A DNA stretch of 19,643 nt, from NCBI GenBank assembly GCA_023475455.1, contig JAMCVR010000195.1:1-19643 (forward strand), written 5' to 3'. The translations under genes were made by a program, and so were the position numbers. Source of the stretch: Thermoplasmatota archaeon (lineage in GTDB: Bacteria; Pseudomonadota; Gammaproteobacteria; Burkholderiales; Thiobacillaceae). The notes beneath the pieces are model-generated. The model searched no databases. It was not told where the DNA came from and saw only the letters and a program-made list of their open reading frames with translations. Positions 1 to 11,120 of this stretch are shown one piece after another (position 1 is the first letter of the stretch; the number at the start of each line of letters is the position of its first letter).

Positions 1-601
1 CGGGCGCTGAAGCGGGAAAGTTCATGTCGCCGCACAGCACGGCCTCGGTAGGCCGGGGAAACACCTCGAAGGAACCGCCCGCCTCCTCGGCCAGCGGCGA
101 ACGCGCCGACATGGCGCAGGCCTCGGCGTGCAGGCGGCGGATGGCGTCGATCTGCGCTTCGCGCTGGCGCTGCGAGTAATACTCGAGATGGGTGGTCATC
201 ACCCGCAGCGGGCCGATGTCGGCACTCACCACGGCTTCCACCAGCACGCGCTGCATGCTGGGCGTGTCGGGCTCGGCCGGCCAGGGCAGGAGATGCCGCC
301 ATACCTGGCCGACGGGCAGGCGGGAGAAGATGGCGTTGCCGAACCGGCTGCGGCCGCCGCGGCCGTCGGGGACATCGGTCGCCGCCCCGTAGATGGCGGT
401 ATAGCCGGGCAGGCCGGCGGAGAGCTCGGCGACCTGGTCCTCGCCGCGGCTGCCGGGCAGGCCGGGGAAGTTGAGCGCGACTTCCTGCAGGCAGATGACG
501 TCGAAATCGCCCAGCTGATGGATGGTGCGCAGAATGCGCGCGAGGTCGACCCGGCCGTCCAGGCCGCGGCCCCATTGGATGTTCCAGCTCAACAGCTTCA
601 T
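1..601 (-). CDS. Endonuclease/exonuclease/phosphatase family protein, 5' part (3' end outside window)
   Basis: The visible 200 codons begin at an ATG at 601 and run off the left edge. The protein opens with LLSWNIQWG and follows with ICLQEV (Glu40), GNAIFSRLPV, TTHLEYYS and LCGDMNFPAS. These are, in order, the Asn and Glu metal ligands, the core strand, a His motif and the GDxN motif of the EEP (exonuclease III/DNase I-like) fold. Members are Mg-dependent hydrolases of DNA, phosphoinositides or other phosphoesters, so the substrate cannot be named from sequence. No signal peptide is seen, so a cytoplasmic location is inferred. The gene is divergent from gltB. Bases 279-601 of it lie inside a 661-bp tandem duplication, but this copy is the uninterrupted one. 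Confidence 0.85.
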   Translation of the reverse strand, partial: MKLLSWNIQWGRGLDGRVDLARILRTIHQLGDFDVICLQEVALNFPGLPGSRGEDQVAELSAGLPGYTAIYGAATDVPDGRGGRSRFGNAIFSRLPVGQVWRHLLPWPAEPDTPSMQRVLVEAVVSADIGPLRVMTTHLEYYSQRQREAQIDAIRRLHAEACAMSARSPLAEEAGGSFEVFPRPTEAVLCGDMNFPASAP

Positions 602-638
602 GGCCTTTCTCTTTCAGCGCGCCCCCTTGACGAGACAT

Positions 639-730
639 TGAACATGTTGTCACCCCGGCAGAAGCCGGAGTCCAGTTGTCTGATTAACTGGATTCCGGCT
701 TTCGCCGGAATGACCAATGTGGTTTGTTCA
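639..730. repeat. Short palindromic (REP/MITE-like) repeat
   Basis: The core at 649-714 starts GTCACCCCGGC and ends GCCGGAATGAC, and consists of two internal palindromes. An outer TGAACA/TGTTCA inverted pair sits at 639-644 and 725-730. Imperfect direct repeats flank it: CAGCGCGCCCCCTT from 615 and CAGCGCCCCCTT from 729, resembling a degenerate target duplication. A related core lies at 16563-16629, and tandem duplication 1 carries an extra copy at 1310-1375. GTCA...TGAC palindromes of this kind are common dispersed repeats in proteobacterial genomes. Confidence 0.7.
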
Positions 731-867
731 GCGCCCCCTTTAACAGGATAGGAAAGCCGGGCATTCATTTGGAACCCCAGGAATTTCCGCCGGCAATCCC
801 ACTCCCACTCTCAGTCCCGACCTGCGCGGAAACCCTTGCCGCGGCAAGGCCTTGGCGGAGGCGGTCA

Positions 868-896
868 TTGCCGCACGCGGCGCGAGGGATTAAAAT
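868..896 (+). promoter_or_regulatory. Duplicate copy of the gltB sigma70-like promoter
   Basis: This is the upstream copy of the TTGCCG-N17-TAAAAT element at 1529-1557, displaced by 661 bp in tandem duplication 1. If the duplication is real, transcription from here would run into the 5' fragment of the EEP gene in antisense before reaching gltB. Confidence 0.4.
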
Positions 897-939
897 GCCG
901 CACTTTTCGCTTGAATTTTGCGGCTTGCCCCTGTGGGCA

Positions 940-1262
940 GGCCAGGGCAGGAGATGCCGCCATACCTGGCCGACGGGCAGGCGGGAGAAGATGGCGTTGC
1001 CGAACCGGCTGCGGCCGCCGCGGCCGTCGGGGACATCGGTCGCCGCCCCGTAGATGGCGGTATAGCCGGGCAGGCCGGCGGAGAGCTCGGCGACCTGGTC
1101 CTCGCCGCGGCTGCCGGGCAGGCCGGGGAAGTTGAGCGCGACTTCCTGCAGGCAGATGACGTCGAAATCGCCCAGCTGATGGATGGTGCGCAGAATGCGC
1201 GCGAGGTCGACCCGGCCGTCCAGGCCGCGGCCCCATTGGATGTTCCAGCTCAACAGCTTCAT
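940..1262 (-). pseudogene. Duplicated 5' fragment of the EEP-family gene
   Basis: This repeats the first 107 codons of the gene at 1-601, from ATG at 1262 through the LLSWNIQWG, ICLQEV and FGNAIFSRLPV segments to the repeat junction at 940. Past the junction the frame enters the upstream intergenic region of the first copy and stops at 765, giving a hypothetical 165-residue product. It lacks the His and GDxN catalytic motifs, so it should not be active. It exists only because of tandem duplication 1. Confidence 0.88.
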
Positions 1263-1309
1263 GGCCTTTCTCTTTCAGCGCGCCCCCTTGACGAGACATT
1301 GAACATGTT

Positions 1310-1375
1310 GTCACCCCGGCAGAAGCCGGAGTCCAGTTGTCTGATTAACTGGATTCCGGCTTTCGCCGGAATGAC
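1310..1375. repeat. Second copy of the palindromic repeat core
   Basis: This is the core seen at 649-714, shifted by exactly 661 bp. It is a by-product of tandem duplication 1, not an independent insertion. Confidence 0.7.
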
Positions 1376-1528
1376 CAATGTGGTTTGTTCAGCGCCCCCT
1401 TTAACAGGATAGGAAAGCCGGGCATTCATTTGGAACCCCAGGAATTTCCGCCGGCAATCCCACTCCCACTCTCAGTCCCGACCTGCGCGGAAACCCTTGC
1501 CGCGGCAAGGCCTTGGCGGAGGCGGTCA

Positions 1529-1557
1529 TTGCCGCACGCGGCGCGAGGGATTAAAAT
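1529..1557 (+). promoter_or_regulatory. Probable sigma70 promoter of gltB
   Basis: TTGCCG at 1529-1534 and TAAAAT at 1552-1557 are separated by 17 bp, the optimal sigma70 spacing. The predicted transcript would start near 1564 and carry a leader of about 65 nt that includes the hairpin at 1581-1606. Confidence 0.5.
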
Positions 1558-1580
1558 GCCGCACTTTTCGCTTGAATTTT

Positions 1581-1606
1581 GCGGCTTGCCCCTGTGGGCA
1601 GGCCGC
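1581..1606 (+). promoter_or_regulatory. gltB leader hairpin
   Basis: An 11-bp stem (GCGGCTTGCCC with GGGCAGGCCGC, one G-U pair) closes on a CTGT loop, 22 nt before the gltB ATG. No T-tract follows, so it is not a standard terminator. It could affect translation or mRNA stability. In the first duplicate copy (from 920) the 3' arm is interrupted after GGCC by the repeat junction. Confidence 0.5.
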
Positions 1607-1628
1607 TGTTGCCTGAGCATACGGAACC

Positions 1629-4600
1629 ATGGAACGACAACGCTGGCTGGACGGGACGCTGTATTCGCCCGATTTCGAACAGGATAGCTGCGGCTTCGGC
1701 CTGATTGCGCAGATGGACAATCAGCCCAGCCACACGCTGGTGCAGAACGCGATCGGCTCGCTGGCGTGCATGACGCACCGCGGCGCAATCGCGGCGGACG
1801 GCCTGTCGGGCGACGGCTGCGGCCTCTTGTTCAAGAAGCCCGATGCCTTCCTGCGCGCGGTGGCGTCCGAAGCCGGCTTCGCACTCGGCGAGCTGTATGC
1901 TGCAGGCCTGCTGTTCCTGTCGCGCGACGCGGCACCGCAAGCGCATGCACGTTCGACGCTGAAGGCCGCGCTGGAAGCGCAAGGGCTCGTCGTCGCCGGC
2001 TTCCGCCTGGTGCCGACCCATTGCAGTGTGTGCGGCGAATCGGCGCTGGCGTCCCTGCCGCATATCGAACAGGTGTTCGTCAACGCGCCGGCCGGCATCT
2101 CCGAAGACGACTTCGAGCGCAAGCTCTACATCGCACGCCGCCTTGCCGAGAAGGCGCTGGAGCCTGCCGACCCGGTGTTCTACCTGCCGACGCTGTCGTG
2201 CCGCGTCATCAGCTACAAGGGTTTGGTGATGCCGGACAAGCTGCCGGTGTTCTACCCCGACCTGAACGACGCGCGCTTCGCCTCCAGCCTGGTGGTGTTC
2301 CACCAGCGCTTCTCCACCAACACCTGGCCGCAGTGGCGCCTGGCGCAGCCGTTCCGCTATCTGGCGCACAACGGCGAGATCAACACGGTGCAGGGCAACC
2401 GCAACTGGAGCCGCGCGCGCGAGCAGAAGTTCGCGACGCCCTTGATCCCGAACATGGACGACATCCGTCCCATCGTCGGCACCAATGGCTCGGACTCGAT
2501 GAGCCTCGACAACATGGTCGAAGGCCTGGTGATGGGCGGCGCGGGGCTGTTCCGCGCGCTGCGCCTGGTGATCCCGCCGGCGTGGCAGAACGTCGAATCG
2601 ATGGACGCCGACATCCGCGCCTTCTACGAATACAACTCGATGCACATGGAGCCGTGGGACGGCCCCGCCGGCGTGGTGCTGACCGACGGCCGCTACGCGG
2701 TCTGCACGCTCGACCGCAACGGCCTCAGGCCCGCGCGCTGGGTGCTGACCAAGGACCGCATCCTCACCATCGCGTCCGAAGTCGGCGTGTGGCCGATCGA
2801 CCCCGCCAACGTCGAGAAGAAGGGCCGCGTCAAGCCCGGCCAGATGATCGCCGCCGATCTCGAAACCGGCCGCCTCCTGATGCCGGAAGACATCGACAAC
2901 GAACTGAAGGGCGCGCAGCCCTACCGCGAATGGCTGAAGGCCAGCGCGGTCAAGCTGGAGCTGTCGCTCAACCAGGACGCCGACCTGGCGGTGATGGACG
3001 CGGCCAGCCTCCTGACCCACCAGAAGCTCTTCAACGTCAGCTTCGAGGAGCGCGACCAGATCATCCGCGTGCTGGCCGAGGACGGCGCCGAGGCGATCGG
3101 CTCGATGGGCGACGACACGCCGATGGCGGTTTTGAGCCAGAAAGTGCGTTCGCCGTTCGACTACCTGCGCCAGCAGTTCGCCCAGGTCACCAACCCGCCG
3201 ATCGACCCGATCCGCGAGGCGATCGTGATGTCGCTCAACACCGCCTTCGGCCCCGAGCGCAACCTGTTCGAGGAAAGCCCCGCGCACGCGCACCGGGTTG
3301 AAGTGCACACCCCGCTGCTGTCGGGGGAAGCCTTCGATAAGCTGCTGAACCTGAACGATCCGGCGTTTGCCGCGGCCACGCTCGACCTCCACTACAACCC
3401 GGCGGCAACCACGCTGGAAGCCGCGATCCGGGCGCTGACCGCACGCGCGGTCGACGCGGTGCGCGCAGGCAAGGTGATTCTCGTCCTGTCCGACCGCAAC
3501 ATCGCCCGTGACCGCCTGCCGATCCACGCGCTGTTCGCCGTAGGCAGCGTGCACCACGCGCTGATCGCGGCGGGCCTGCGCTGCAACGCCAACATCGTGG
3601 TGGAAACCGGCACCGTGCGCGATCCGCACCACTACGCCTGCCTGATCGGCTACGGCGCGACCGCCGTGTATCCCTACCTCGCCTACCAGGTCATCGGCGA
3701 ATTCGTGAAGACCGGCGAGATCAAGCCCAACCTCGACAAGGCGCTGTGCAATTTCCGCAAGGGCATGGACAAGGGCCTGTACAAGGTGCTGTCCAAGATG
3801 GGCATTTCGCTGGTGGCGAGCTACCGCGGCGCCCAGCTGTTCGAGGGCGTGGGCCTGCACGAAAGCGTGGTCGAGCTGTGCCTGAAGGGCACGGTGTCGC
3901 GCATTTCCGGCGCCAACTTCGACGACTTCGAATCCGACCAGAAACTGCTGCACAAGGTGGCGTTCAACCCGCTGCGCCCGCTGGCGGCCGGCGGCCTGTT
4001 GAAGTTCATGTTCGGCGAGGAATTCCACGCCTACAACCCGGACGTGGTGCAGCAGCTGCAGAAGGCGGTGAAGACCGGCGACTACGCCGAATTCAAGAAA
4101 TATTCCGAACTCGTCGACACCCGCCCGGTGGCGATGCTGCGCGATTTGATGAAGCTGAAGGCCGGCGCCAACCCGATCCCGCTGGAGGATGTCGAGCCGC
4201 TGGAAGCCATCCTCAAGCGCTTCGACTCCGCCGGCATGTCGCTCGGCGCCCTGTCGCCGGAAGCGCACGAGGCGCTGGCCGAGGGCATGAACCGCATCGG
4301 CGGCCGCTCCAACTCGGGCGAAGGCGGCGAGGACCCGCAGCGCTACGGCACGGTCAAGACCTCCAGGATCAAGCAGGTGGCGTCCGGCCGCTTCGGCGTC
4401 ACCGCGACCTACCTGGTCAACGCCGAAGTGCTGCAGATCAAGATCGCGCAGGGCGCCAAGCCCGGCGAGGGCGGCCAGTTGCCGGGCGACAAGGTGTCGC
4501 CGATGATCGCGTCGCTGCGCCACTGCAAGCCCGGCACGCCGCTGATTTCGCCGCCGCCGCACCATGACATCTATTCGATCGAGGATCTGGCGCAGTTGAT

Positions 4601-6365
4601 TTTCGACCTCAAGCAGGTCAACCCCGACGCGCTGGTGTCGGTGAAGCTGGTCGCCGAACCCGGCGTCGGAACCATCGCCGCGGGCGTGGCCAAGGCCTAC
4701 GCCGACCTCATCACCATTTCCGGCTACGACGGCGGCACCGGCGCCTCCCCGCTCGCCAGCGTGAAATACGCCGGTTCGCCGTGGGAGCTGGGCCTGTCGG
4801 AAGCGCAGCAGGTGCTGCGCGCCAACGGCCTGCGCGGCCGCGTGCGGGTGCAGACCGACGGCGGCCTGAAGACCGGTCTCGATGTCGTCAAGGCGGCCAT
4901 CCTCGGTGCCGAATCCTTCGGCTTCGGCACCGGCCCGATGGTCGCGCTGGGCTGCAAGTACCTGCGCATCTGCCACCTCAACAACTGCGCCACCGGCGTC
5001 GCCACGCAGAACGACAAGCTGCGCCGCGAACACTTCATCGGCCTGCCCGAGATGGTGGTGAACTACTTCAAGTTCGTCGCCGAGGAAACGCGCGAGCTGA
5101 TGGCGAGCCTGGGCCTCCGCAAGCTCACCGACCTCATCGGCCGCACCGACCTCTTGGATCTGTCGGCCGGCGACACGCCGCGTCAGGGGCGCTTGAAATT
5201 GGACGTGCTGCTCTCGCAGGGCGACATCCCGGCCGACGCGCCGCGCTTCGCGCAACAGGAACGCAACCCGTCATTTGACAAGGGCGAGCTGGCCGAGCGG
5301 ATGGTGGCCGACGCGTTGGCCGCGATCCAGGCCGGCACCCCGATCGAGCTCGCCTATGCCGTGCGCAACGTCAACCGCTCGATCGGCGCGCGCCTGTCGG
5401 GCGAAATCGCCAAGGCGCACGGCAGCCGTGGCCTGCCGGACGACACCATCCGCATCCAGCTCACCGGCTCGGCCGGCCAGAGCCTGGGTGTGTGGAACCA
5501 CAAGGGCCTGACCATCACGCTCGAAGGCGACGCCAACGACTACGTCGGCAAGGGCATGGGCGGTGGGCGCCTGGTGATCTATCCGCCGCGCACCGCCACC
5601 TTCGACGCCCATCGGAATACTTTGATCGGCAACACCTGCCTGTACGGCGCCACCGGCGGCGAACTCTACGCCGCGGGCATGGGCGGCGAGCGCTTCGGCG
5701 TGCGCAACTCCGGCGCGCTGGCGGTGGTGGAAGGCATCGGCGACCACGGCTGCGAATACATGACCGGCGGCACCGTGATCGTGCTGGGCGACACCGGGCT
5801 CAACTTCGGCGCCGGCATGTCGGGCGGCATGGCCTTCGTGGTCGACGAGGCCGGCGACTTCGTCTCCAAGACCAACAAGGAAATGGTCGAGCTGACCCGC
5901 ATCACCAGCGTCGAGATCGAGCCCTACCGCGTCTTCCTCAAGGCGCAGATCGAGCGCCACCTGGCGCTCACCGGCAGCGCGCGCGCCACGGCGCTGCTGG
6001 CCGATTTCGACGCCACCTTGTCTCGCGTCTGGCTGGTCAAGCCGAAGCGGATTTCGATTGAAGACCTGGTCGAGGATCTTCCCGGCCAGACACGTGAAGC
6101 TTCGCGCAACAGGAACGCAACCCGTCATTTGACAAGGGCGAGCTGGCCGAGCGGATGGTGGCCGACGCGTTGGCCGCGATCCAGGCCGGCACCCCGATCG
6201 AGCTCGCCTATGCCGTGCGCAACGTCAACCGCTCGATCGGCGCGCGCCTGTCGGGCGAAATCGCCAAGGCGCACGGCAGCCGTGGCCTGCCGGACGACAC
6301 CATCCGCATCCAGCTCACCGGCTCGGCCGGCCAGAGCCTGGGTGTGTGGAACCACAAGGGCCTGA
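1629..6365 (+). CDS. gltB: Glutamate synthase [NADPH] large subunit, C-terminus frameshifted by a tandem duplication
   Basis: GltB transfers the amide of glutamine to 2-oxoglutarate to give two glutamates, working with GltD. After a 20-residue propeptide comes the nucleophile Cys21 (DSCGFGL) of the class II glutaminase domain, with FHQRFSTNT and [10 protein letters not shown] motifs. The FMN-binding synthase domain follows (roughly 800-1170; [34 protein letters not shown]). The 3Fe-4S cysteines are Cys1109, Cys1115 and Cys1120, and the Gly-rich beta-helix domain fills roughly 1240-1470. Residues 1-1490 are colinear with the family. At 6099 an 854-bp duplicate begins out of frame, so the last residues (AVEA) become A plus 87 unrelated residues. 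Collapsing the duplicate gives 1494 residues, close to the roughly 1480-1500 usual for the family. The upstream start is fixed by the short propeptide. Confidence 0.95.
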   Translation: MERQRWLDGTLYSPDFEQDSCGFGLIAQMDNQPSHTLVQNAIGSLACMTHRGAIAADGLSGDGCGLLFKKPDAFLRAVASEAGFALGELYAAGLLFLSRDAAPQAHARSTLKAALEAQGLVVAGFRLVPTHCSVCGESALASLPHIEQVFVNAPAGISEDDFERKLYIARRLAEKALEPADPVFYLPTLSCRVISYKGLVMPDKLPVFYPDLNDARFASSLVVFHQRFSTNTWPQWRLAQPFRYLAHNGEINTVQGNRNWSRAREQKFATPLIPNMDDIRPIVGTNGSDSMSLDNMVEGLVMGGAGLFRALRLVIPPAWQNVESMDADIRAFYEYNSMHMEPWDGPAGVVLTDGRYAVCTLDRNGLRPARWVLTKDRILTIASEVGVWPIDPANVEKKGRVKPGQMIAADLETGRLLMPEDIDNELKGAQPYREWLKASAVKLELSLNQDADLAVMDAASLLTHQKLFNVSFEERDQIIRVLAEDGAEAIGSMGDDTPMAVLSQKVRSPFDYLRQQFAQVTNPPIDPIREAIVMSLNTAFGPERNLFEESPAHAHRVEVHTPLLSGEAFDKLLNLNDPAFAAATLDLHYNPAATTLEAAIRALTARAVDAVRAGKVILVLSDRNIARDRLPIHALFAVGSVHHALIAAGLRCNANIVVETGTVRDPHHYACLIGYGATAVYPYLAYQVIGEFVKTGEIKPNLDKALCNFRKGMDKGLYKVLSKMGISLVASYRGAQLFEGVGLHESVVELCLKGTVSRISGANFDDFESDQKLLHKVAFNPLRPLAAGGLLKFMFGEEFHAYNPDVVQQLQKAVKTGDYAEFKKYSELVDTRPVAMLRDLMKLKAGANPIPLEDVEPLEAILKRFDSAGMSLGALSPEAHEALAEGMNRIGGRSNSGEGGEDPQRYGTVKTSRIKQVASGRFGVTATYLVNAEVLQIKIAQGAKPGEGGQLPGDKVSPMIASLRHCKPGTPLISPPPHHDIYSIEDLAQLIFDLKQVNPDALVSVKLVAEPGVGTIAAGVAKAYADLITISGYDGGTGASPLASVKYAGSPWELGLSEAQQVLRANGLRGRVRVQTDGGLKTGLDVVKAAILGAESFGFGTGPMVALGCKYLRICHLNNCATGVATQNDKLRREHFIGLPEMVVNYFKFVAEETRELMASLGLRKLTDLIGRTDLLDLSAGDTPRQGRLKLDVLLSQGDIPADAPRFAQQERNPSFDKGELAERMVADALAAIQAGTPIELAYAVRNVNRSIGARLSGEIAKAHGSRGLPDDTIRIQLTGSAGQSLGVWNHKGLTITLEGDANDYVGKGMGGGRLVIYPPRTATFDAHRNTLIGNTCLYGATGGELYAAGMGGERFGVRNSGALAVVEGIGDHGCEYMTGGTVIVLGDTGLNFGAGMSGGMAFVVDEAGDFVSKTNKEMVELTRITSVEIEPYRVFLKAQIERHLALTGSARATALLADFDATLSRVWLVKPKRISIEDLVEDLPGQTREASRNRNATRHLTRASWPSGWWPTRWPRSRPAPRSSSPMPCATSTARSARACRAKSPRRTAAVACRTTPSASSSPARPARAWVCGTTRA

Positions 6366-6952
6366 CCATCACGCTCGAAGGCGACGCCAACGACTACGTC
6401 GGCAAGGGCATGGGCGGTGGGCGCCTGGTGATCTATCCGCCGCGCACCGCCACCTTCGACGCCCATCGGAATACTTTGATCGGCAACACCTGCCTGTACG
6501 GCGCCACCGGCGGCGAACTCTACGCCGCGGGCATGGGCGGCGAGCGCTTCGGCGTGCGCAACTCCGGCGCGCTGGCGGTGGTGGAAGGCATCGGCGACCA
6601 CGGCTGCGAATACATGACCGGCGGCACCGTGATCGTGCTGGGCGACACCGGGCTCAACTTCGGCGCCGGCATGTCGGGCGGCATGGCCTTCGTGGTCGAC
6701 GAGGCCGGCGACTTCGTCTCCAAGACCAACAAGGAAATGGTCGAGCTGACCCGCATCACCAGCGTCGAGATCGAGCCCTACCGCGTCTTCCTCAAGGCGC
6801 AGATCGAGCGCCACCTGGCGCTCACCGGCAGCGCGCGCGCCACGGCGCTGCTGGCCGATTTCGACGCCACCTTGTCTCGCGTCTGGCTGGTCAAGCCGAA
6901 GCGGATTTCGATTGAAGACCTGGTCGAGGATCTTCCCGGCCAGACACGTGAA
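5245..6952. repeat. Tandem duplication 2: two 854-bp copies within gltB
   Basis: Bases 5245-6098 are repeated directly as 6099-6952, with only GC shared at the three boundaries. The copies look identical, including every derived frame I compared. The unit covers the end of the FMN-domain region and the whole C-terminal beta-helix domain of GltB. Its length is 2 modulo 3, so it frameshifts gltB. The left boundary lies in a small GCGC-TTC-GCGC palindrome. Confidence 0.97.
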
Positions 6953-6965
6953 GCAGTGGAAGCCT

Positions 6966-6967
<2 letters not shown>
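6099..6967 (+). pseudogene. gltB: Duplicated 3' fragment of gltB (C-terminal beta-helix domain)
   Basis: The second copy of the gltB 3' end encodes about 288 residues ending in the native ...TREAVEA stop at 6965-6967. It carries the [35 protein letters not shown] and [10 protein letters not shown] repeats of the C-terminal domain. It has no glutaminase or FMN domain, so it is not a functional subunit alone. An internal GTG/ATG near 6155 could start a 270-residue product but no convincing ribosome-binding site is seen. It provides the true C-terminus of gltB if the duplication is an artefact. Confidence 0.9.
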
Positions 6968-8662
<1,695 letters not shown>

Positions 8663-8747
8663 AACCGCCGCGTGCGCGAGGACGGCGGCCGCCCTCGGGC
8701 CCACCCTGTCGGGGTATGCTGCGACATTGCCACCCCTTTCCGCACGG

Positions 8748-10001
8748 ATGCTTTCTGGCCCTTACTATCCCCGCTCGTTCACCATCCTGGTCATCGTCGC
8801 CATGGGCGTGCTGATCGTGCCGCTGGCCAGCGGCCTGATCAACGCGGTGCACGTGCTGCAGGGCGTGGTCGACACCCAGCGCCAGTTCACCCGCAACAGT
8901 CTCGCCATCACCCGCGACGTGCGGCAGATCGTCGAATCGGTCAGCCAGCTGCAGCGCGCCGCCGGGCAATACCATCTGCTGCAGGATGCCGAATTCGGGC
9001 CCGCCCTGCGGACACGCTTCGGCGAGTTGCAAACCCAGTTGACGCAACTCGAGTTGCGTCTCGCCGACGCAGCTTCGCGCGCCACGCTGGCCGGGCTGCT
9101 GACCCGCAGCCGCGCCCTGTATCGCCAGCTGCGGCCCGGCGCCTTTCTCGACAGCGCGCGCTTCCGTGCGCTCGACCCCGCATTCGACGCGCTGCATGCG
9201 GACGCACGCATCCTGCTCGACCAGGCCGATGCCGCGGTGCAGCGGGAATTGCAGGCGCTCGAAGCGACCGTGCAAGCCACCCGCCAGCGCCTGATCGTGC
9301 TGGCGCTGGCGCTGATTCCGCTGACGCTGCTGCTGGCCGCGGTGTTTTCCTGGATGATCAACCGCCCGATCAAGCAGCTCAAGGCCTCGATCCAGCAGCT
9401 CGGCCAGGCCGACCTGCGTCCGCTGCCGGCGATCAGCGGGCCGCAGGACATCGTCGAACTCGGGCGCGAAATCGACTGGCTGCGCCAGCGCCTGCAGGCG
9501 CTGGAAGAACAGAAGTTGCGCTTCCTGCGCCACGTGTCGCACGAACTGAAAACCCCGCTCGCCTCGCTGCGCGAAGGCGTGGCATTGCTGAACGACGAGT
9601 TGGCGGGCAGCCTCAACGCGCGCCAGCGCAGCATCGTCGGCATCATGGACAGCGGCAGCCGCGACCTGCAAAAGCGCATCGAAGACCTGATCCGCTACGG
9701 CGGCATGGTGCGCGACCCCACGCTGCCGATCGCCGCCCCGCAAGCGCTGGCCGAGGTGCTCGCCGGCGTGCTGGCGCGCCAGCGGCTGGCGCTCGACGCG
9801 CGCCGCATCCAGGTTGAGACGCAACTGGCCTCAAGGCCTCGATCCAGCAGCTCGGCCAGGCCGACCTGCGTCCGCTGCCGGCGATCAGCGGGCCGCAGGA
9901 CATCGTCGAACTCGGGCGCGAAATCGACTGGCTGCGCCAGCGCCTGCAGGCGCTGGAAGAACAGAAGTTGCGCTTCCTGCGCCACGTGTCGCACGAACTG
10001 A
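8748..10001 (+). pseudogene. glrK: GlrK/QseE-type sensor histidine kinase, N-terminal part cut by a tandem duplication
   Basis: The ATG at 8748 starts a membrane kinase: TM helix 1 (about residues 8-32), a periplasmic helical sensor segment, TM helix 2 (about 184-205), HAMP, then the HisKA motif FLRHVSHELKTPL with phosphorylated His265. Residues 1-361 are native. At 9830 the 452-bp duplicate shifts the frame and a 56-residue unrelated tail ends at 10001, so the ATP-binding domain is lost from this product. Collapsing the duplication gives a complete 486-residue kinase spanning 8748-10660, a normal family length. It is the first gene of an operon with an outer-membrane lipoprotein and a sigma54 activator, the QseE-QseG-QseF (GlrK-YfhG-GlrR) arrangement, which is why I assign it to this family. 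Confidence 0.85.
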
Positions 10002-10281
10002 AAACCCCGCTCGCCTCGCTGCGCGAAGGCGTGGCATTGCTGAACGACGAGTTGGCGGGCAGCCTCAACGCGCGCCAGCGCAGCATCGTCGGCATCATGG
10101 ACAGCGGCAGCCGCGACCTGCAAAAGCGCATCGAAGACCTGATCCGCTACGGCGGCATGGTGCGCGACCCCACGCTGCCGATCGCCGCCCCGCAAGCGCT
10201 GGCCGAGGTGCTCGCCGGCGTGCTGGCGCGCCAGCGGCTGGCGCTCGACGCGCGCCGCATCCAGGTTGAGACGCAACTGGC
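9378..10281. repeat. Tandem duplication 3: two 452-bp copies within the kinase gene
   Basis: Bases 9378-9829 are repeated as 9830-10281, with a single C shared at the junctions (9378, 9830, 10282). The copies look identical. The unit covers most of HAMP, the HisKA dimerisation helices and part of the linker to the ATPase domain. It is 2 modulo 3 in length and breaks the frame. Confidence 0.97.
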
Positions 10282-10660
10282 CGTGGCGACCGTGCACGCC
10301 GACCGCGGCCAGCTGGAAACCGTACTCGACAACCTGCTGTCCAATGCGATCAAATTCAGCCCTGAGGACGGGCGCATCCTGGTGAAGAGCGAACCTGCCG
10401 ACGGCGCGGTGGCGCTGTGGGTGTGCGATCAAGGCGGCGGTATCCTGCAAGCCGATCGCAGCCGCGTGTTCGAGCCGTTCTACCAGGGCGCCCGCCAGCC
10501 CGCCAGCACGATCAAGGGCAGCGGGCTGGGGCTGTCGATCGTGCGCGAATATCTGCTGGCCGCCGGCGGCGCGGTCGACATCGTCGATTGCCCGCCGTGG
10601 TCGACCTGTTTTCGATTAACCTGGCCCGTTCAATCTGGCCGCTACCGCAATGACGCTTAA
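9830..10660 (+). pseudogene. glrK: Sensor histidine kinase, cytoplasmic C-terminal part
   Basis: In the second repeat copy the correct frame resumes at 9830 and encodes native residues 211-486: end of HAMP, HisKA with the phospho-acceptor His (codon 9992-9994), and a full HATPase_c domain. The ATPase shows N box DNLLSNAIKFSP, G1 box CDQGGGI and G2 box GSGLGLSIVREY. As given, it has no membrane or sensor part; a TTG at 9968 could start a 230-residue soluble kinase core. The stop at 10658-10660 overlaps the start of the lipoprotein gene. It is most simply the missing second half of the gene at 8748. Confidence 0.88.
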
Positions 10661-11120
10661 CTCTCTTTTTCTTGCCGGCTTGATCCTGACGCTGGGTGCC
10701 TGTGCCGCTCCGATCGAACGGCCGGCCTTTTTCGCCAGTCCGGCCGCACTCGACGCGTCGGCGATGCTGGGCGAACTGTCGCGCGTGGCCGTGCTGTCCG
10801 CCGACCAGCGCCGGCGCGAGTTGGCCGAACTGGAAGGCGAACGCCGCCTCGGCGACGCGCGGCGCTTTCAGTTCGCCGCGCTGCTGGAGCGCGAGGACAG
10901 CACGGACGCACTCGAACGCAGCCTCAAGAGCCTCAACGCCATGGCCGACGGCGACACGCGCGCGCAAGCGCTGCTCGACCTGATGAAAAGGTCGCTCAGA
11001 GCGCGCATCGAACTCAAGCAGCAGACCGCGCGCACCCAGGAATTGCAGGACAAGCTCGGGCAGATCAAGGCGCTGGAAAAATCCCTGCAGCAGCGCAACG
11101 ACTTGCCCAAAGCCCCATGA
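10650..11120 (+). CDS. qseG: QseG/YfhG-like outer-membrane lipoprotein
   Basis: This 156-residue protein has a short hydrophobic signal and a lipobox LTLGAC, so it is probably cleaved before Cys18 and lipid-anchored. The mature part is charged and helical, with a predicted coiled coil over roughly residues 105-150 (RIELKQQTARTQELQDKL). In enterobacteria QseG is an outer-membrane lipoprotein that contacts the QseE kinase and is needed for its signalling. Here the gene overlaps the kinase stop by 11 nt and the regulator start by 4 nt (ATGA), indicating translational coupling. Assignment rests on position, lipobox and size more than on sequence identity, since this family is poorly conserved. 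Confidence 0.75.
   Translation: MTLNSLFLAGLILTLGACAAPIERPAFFASPAALDASAMLGELSRVAVLSADQRRRELAELEGERRLGDARRFQFAALLEREDSTDALERSLKSLNAMADGDTRAQALLDLMKRSLRARIELKQQTARTQELQDKLGQIKALEKSLQQRNDLPKAP

Larger units (their letters stand above)
279..1600. repeat. Tandem duplication 1: two 661-bp copies (279-939 and 940-1600)
   Basis: Bases 279-939 are repeated directly as 940-1600; I saw no differences by eye. GGCC occurs at 279-282, 940-943 and 1601-1604, giving 4 bp of homology at the junction. The unit holds the first 323 bp of the EEP gene, the palindromic repeat and the gltB promoter region. The right breakpoint falls in the 3' arm of the gltB leader hairpin. Confidence 0.97.

Noticed and set aside
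1766..3301. 511-codon plus-strand frame inside gltB
   Set aside because: It is Arg/Pro/Ala-rich, overlaps the GltB glutaminase domain in another frame and has no domain signature.
1551..5255. Very long minus-strand open frame (1234 codons) opposite gltB
   Set aside because: It is the antisense of a well-conserved gltB in high-GC DNA. The translation is low-complexity (rich in Ala, Val, His, Gln, Arg, Asp) with no recognisable domain, typical of a shadow frame.
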